Origin: Gymnopus androsaceus JB14
Taxonomy: Eukaryota; Basidiomycota; Agaricomycetes; Agaricales; Omphalotaceae
Reading direction: 5' to 3'
Assembly: GCA_009733575.1 (NCBI GenBank)
Contig: ML769687.1
Span: forward strand, 21,199 to 41,680
DNA: 20,482 nt
In this document: piece after piece, positions 19,126-20,482 of the stretch
Layout of the letters: each line of letters begins with the position of its first letter
How positions within the stretch are numbered: the stretch's first letter is position 1
Translations under genes and position numbers: made by a program
The notes under the pieces: generated by a model
Database searches by the model: none
What the model saw: only the letters and a program-made list of their open reading frames with translations
Told to the model about the DNA's origin: nothing

Positions 19126-19400
19126 TTAAAAAAATGTTGATAAGACTTCGTAGAGCTTTTGTAAAGAGCTACGATAACTTCTGGAGCCCTGGGAATATGG
19201 CCGGGCAGCTGCTAAAATCCGGCCTGGCACCCAGGGCACTTATTCGGCAGCCCACGGCACCTTCGGCACCCTCCCAAAATGGCAGAATACCATCAAATAC
19301 TGTTTATCCATAAGTTTTTAAAAAGATTGTGATAAGGTGATACACCTAGCCCGATGCCCGCCCACTGGCACCTATAGCATAGTGCGCTCACCGGCGCTTA
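19118..19400. repeat. AT-rich degenerate repeat, first part
   Basis: A motif of the form TTTTAAAAA...TGTTGATAAG at 19123-19143 recurs at 19316-19336 (TTTTTAAAAAGATTGTGATAAG), about 190 bp apart. Between them are repeated GGCAC and CCCAC words (CGGCACCTTCGGCACC near 19255-19270). No gene. Confidence 0.45.
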
Positions 19401-19410
19401 TTTCCCGCCC

Positions 19411-19700
19411 TCCGGCGCTTATTTTGACAAAAAATGTCGGTGATTAGGCTTGATAAATACTGAAAAAATCATGAAAAATACTGAAAATATTCAGGCAGTG
19501 GGAATGCACCCTGTACCAACTTTAATTTTTGTCACATGATTTGGGACTTGATTTTAGCGCCCACAGGGGCTCATTTTGCGGAAAAATTGGAAATTAGGCC
19601 TCATAAATCCCGGAAAAATCCTGGAACAATTGTAAAAAATGTGGAAAATATTCAGGGATGTATCACAATCACATGACCCTGGATTTTTTGCAAAAAAAAC
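19411..19700. repeat. Two diverged tandem copies of a ~150-bp unit
   Basis: Copy 1 (about 19411-19555) and copy 2 (about 19556-19700) share, in order, GCGC..TTATTTTG/CTCATTTTG, ATTAGGCTTGATAAAT/ATTAGGCCTCATAAAT, GAAAAAATC/GGAAAAATC, GAAAATATTCAGG and CACATGA, followed by a GGGACTTGATTTT/CCTGGATTTTTT end. Offsets between shared words are 137-161 bp, so the copies have accumulated indels. No gene. Confidence 0.6.
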
Positions 19701-19799
19701 CCAATAATGGATAATAATCACAAAAAATCAGAAATTTCTCATAAAACAGCAGCAGGGGTAGGGATATACACCATACCATATATGGTTATGATGACATTC

Positions 19800-19990
19800 T
19801 ATAAATATGATTAGAGTGGCACTGTAAAATATGGTCACAGTGGCACTGTATGAACATGGTTAGAGTGGCACTACATTTACAGTGGCACCAGTATGATTAC
19901 AGTGGCACTATAAAATACATATGGTCATGGTGGCACTGTATAAATATTCTTACAGTAGCACTGTATGAATATTGTTATGGTACCACCATA
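19800..19990. repeat. Array of a self-complementary AGTGGCACT motif
   Basis: The word (A)CAGTGGCACT(G) or a close variant occurs about eight times between 19814 and 19965, separated by AT-rich spacers such as GTATGAATATGGTTA. ACAGTGgCACTGT is palindromic around one base, so each unit is its own inverted repeat. Spacing is irregular at roughly 20-35 bp. An accidental 79-codon frame crosses it (19850-20089) and is not a gene. Confidence 0.6.
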
Positions 19991-20257
19991 TACAGTGACA
20001 GAAAAATCAAACCTGCACCCCTGATTTGGGAGCCGCATACATTCCTGGTGCTAAACTTTTTTTGTACTGCTTTTTTGGCAATACTGTAGTATTACAACTA
20101 TGTACTGTACTCTATGCTATTCCTGGTGTGAATACAGGCCATATTCACCTGAAAATTACTAATGTTGACATGAGGAGGACTTTTTCTGTGTGGTAAGAGC
20201 TGGCGACGCATGCAGTTTCTGAATCTGGGGTGCAGGTTTGATTTTGCTGTCACTGTA
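19991..20257. repeat. 267-bp inverted-repeat unit, candidate MITE
   Basis: The left arm 19991-20037 (TACAGTGACAGAAAAATCAA...CCTGCACCCC) is matched in inverse orientation by 20210-20257 (GGGGTGCAGGTTTGATTTT...CTGTCACTGTA), about 40 of 47 bases. About 170 bp of AT-rich spacer without a gene lies between. Outside both arms sit copies of the same palindromic motif, so the unit's exact ends and any target duplication cannot be told. Confidence 0.6.
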
Positions 20258-20482
20258 AATATGGTTAAAATATCACCATATAAATTATAAATACAGTTAT
20301 GGTACTGTCATGTTAACATGGTTATGGAACAGCCACTAGGGATCCACACTATGACTGTATGATAAGGCTTACAGTTACAGGTATACAGGTACTTGTAATT
20401 GTACTGTAAAGAGTGTCTGAGGACACTTTTTACAGCCATATTTATATGGTTGCTGTACAGGTATCTCATACAGCAAGATTAC
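20258..20482. repeat. AT-rich palindrome-rich tail
   Basis: Continues the motif family (ATATGGTTA, GGTACTGTCATG). Includes a hairpin GTGTC-TGAG-GACAC at 20413-20426, extended by TGTAAA/TTTACA-like arms, and CCATATTTATATGG at 20436-20449. No gene. The repeat runs to the window edge. Confidence 0.5.

Noticed and set aside
19800..20000. CRISPR-like array
   Set aside because: Repeats are short, variable and irregularly spaced, and the context is eukaryotic with introns and retrotransposons.

Overview
The window looks like nuclear DNA of a mushroom-forming basidiomycete (Agaricomycetes). The genes are cut by many 46-70 bp GT-AG introns. The recognisable families are DUF6532, DUF6534, C2H2 and Zn(II)2Cys6 regulators, and the intergenic space is full of Ty1/copia, non-LTR, hAT-like and mariner-like transposon debris. 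No bacterial operon, tRNA, rRNA or CRISPR signal was seen.

Layout. 113-1907 (+) is a frameshifted DUF6532 pseudogene. 2334-4640 is a repeat belt: a weak LTR-like piece, a copia-family solo LTR (3239-4130, TSD AGGAG) split by a 526-bp TA-flanked MITE (3478-4003), and two SINE-like repeats. 4830-5324 is a 495-bp hAT-type MITE with an exact 8-bp TSD. 5760-7361 (-) is an intact 13-exon DUF6534 membrane-protein gene, followed by a 194-bp foldback repeat (7551-7744). 8.0-10.2 kb holds uncertain or low-complexity coding sequence and a cluster of hairpins. 10559-11397 (-) is a complete three-exon gene for a three-finger C2H2 protein. 11.4-14.4 kb is mostly unassigned, with small ORFs including a 45-aa single-pass membrane protein candidate. 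14455-15652 (+) is a complete seven-exon Zn(II)2Cys6 transcription factor gene.

Right end. 15804-16378 (+) is a truncated second copy of the DUF6534 gene, in inverted orientation to the first. It is cut off by the poly(A) tail of a 5'-truncated non-LTR element on the minus strand (16382-16992), which abuts the 3' LTR of a truncated copia element (16993-19125, minus). The copia pol frame has no frameshift but four nonsense codons. 19.1-20.48 kb is AT-rich degenerate repeat, including an array of a self-complementary AGTGGCACT-type motif and a 267-bp inverted-repeat unit.

The intact protein-coding content is therefore one membrane protein and two sequence-specific regulators, separated by nested and decaying mobile DNA. 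I see no gene-cluster logic linking them. The best targets for follow-up are the datable nested insertions, the duplicated DUF6534 gene, the palindromic array at the right end and the unrecognised small ORFs near 12.8-13.2 kb.
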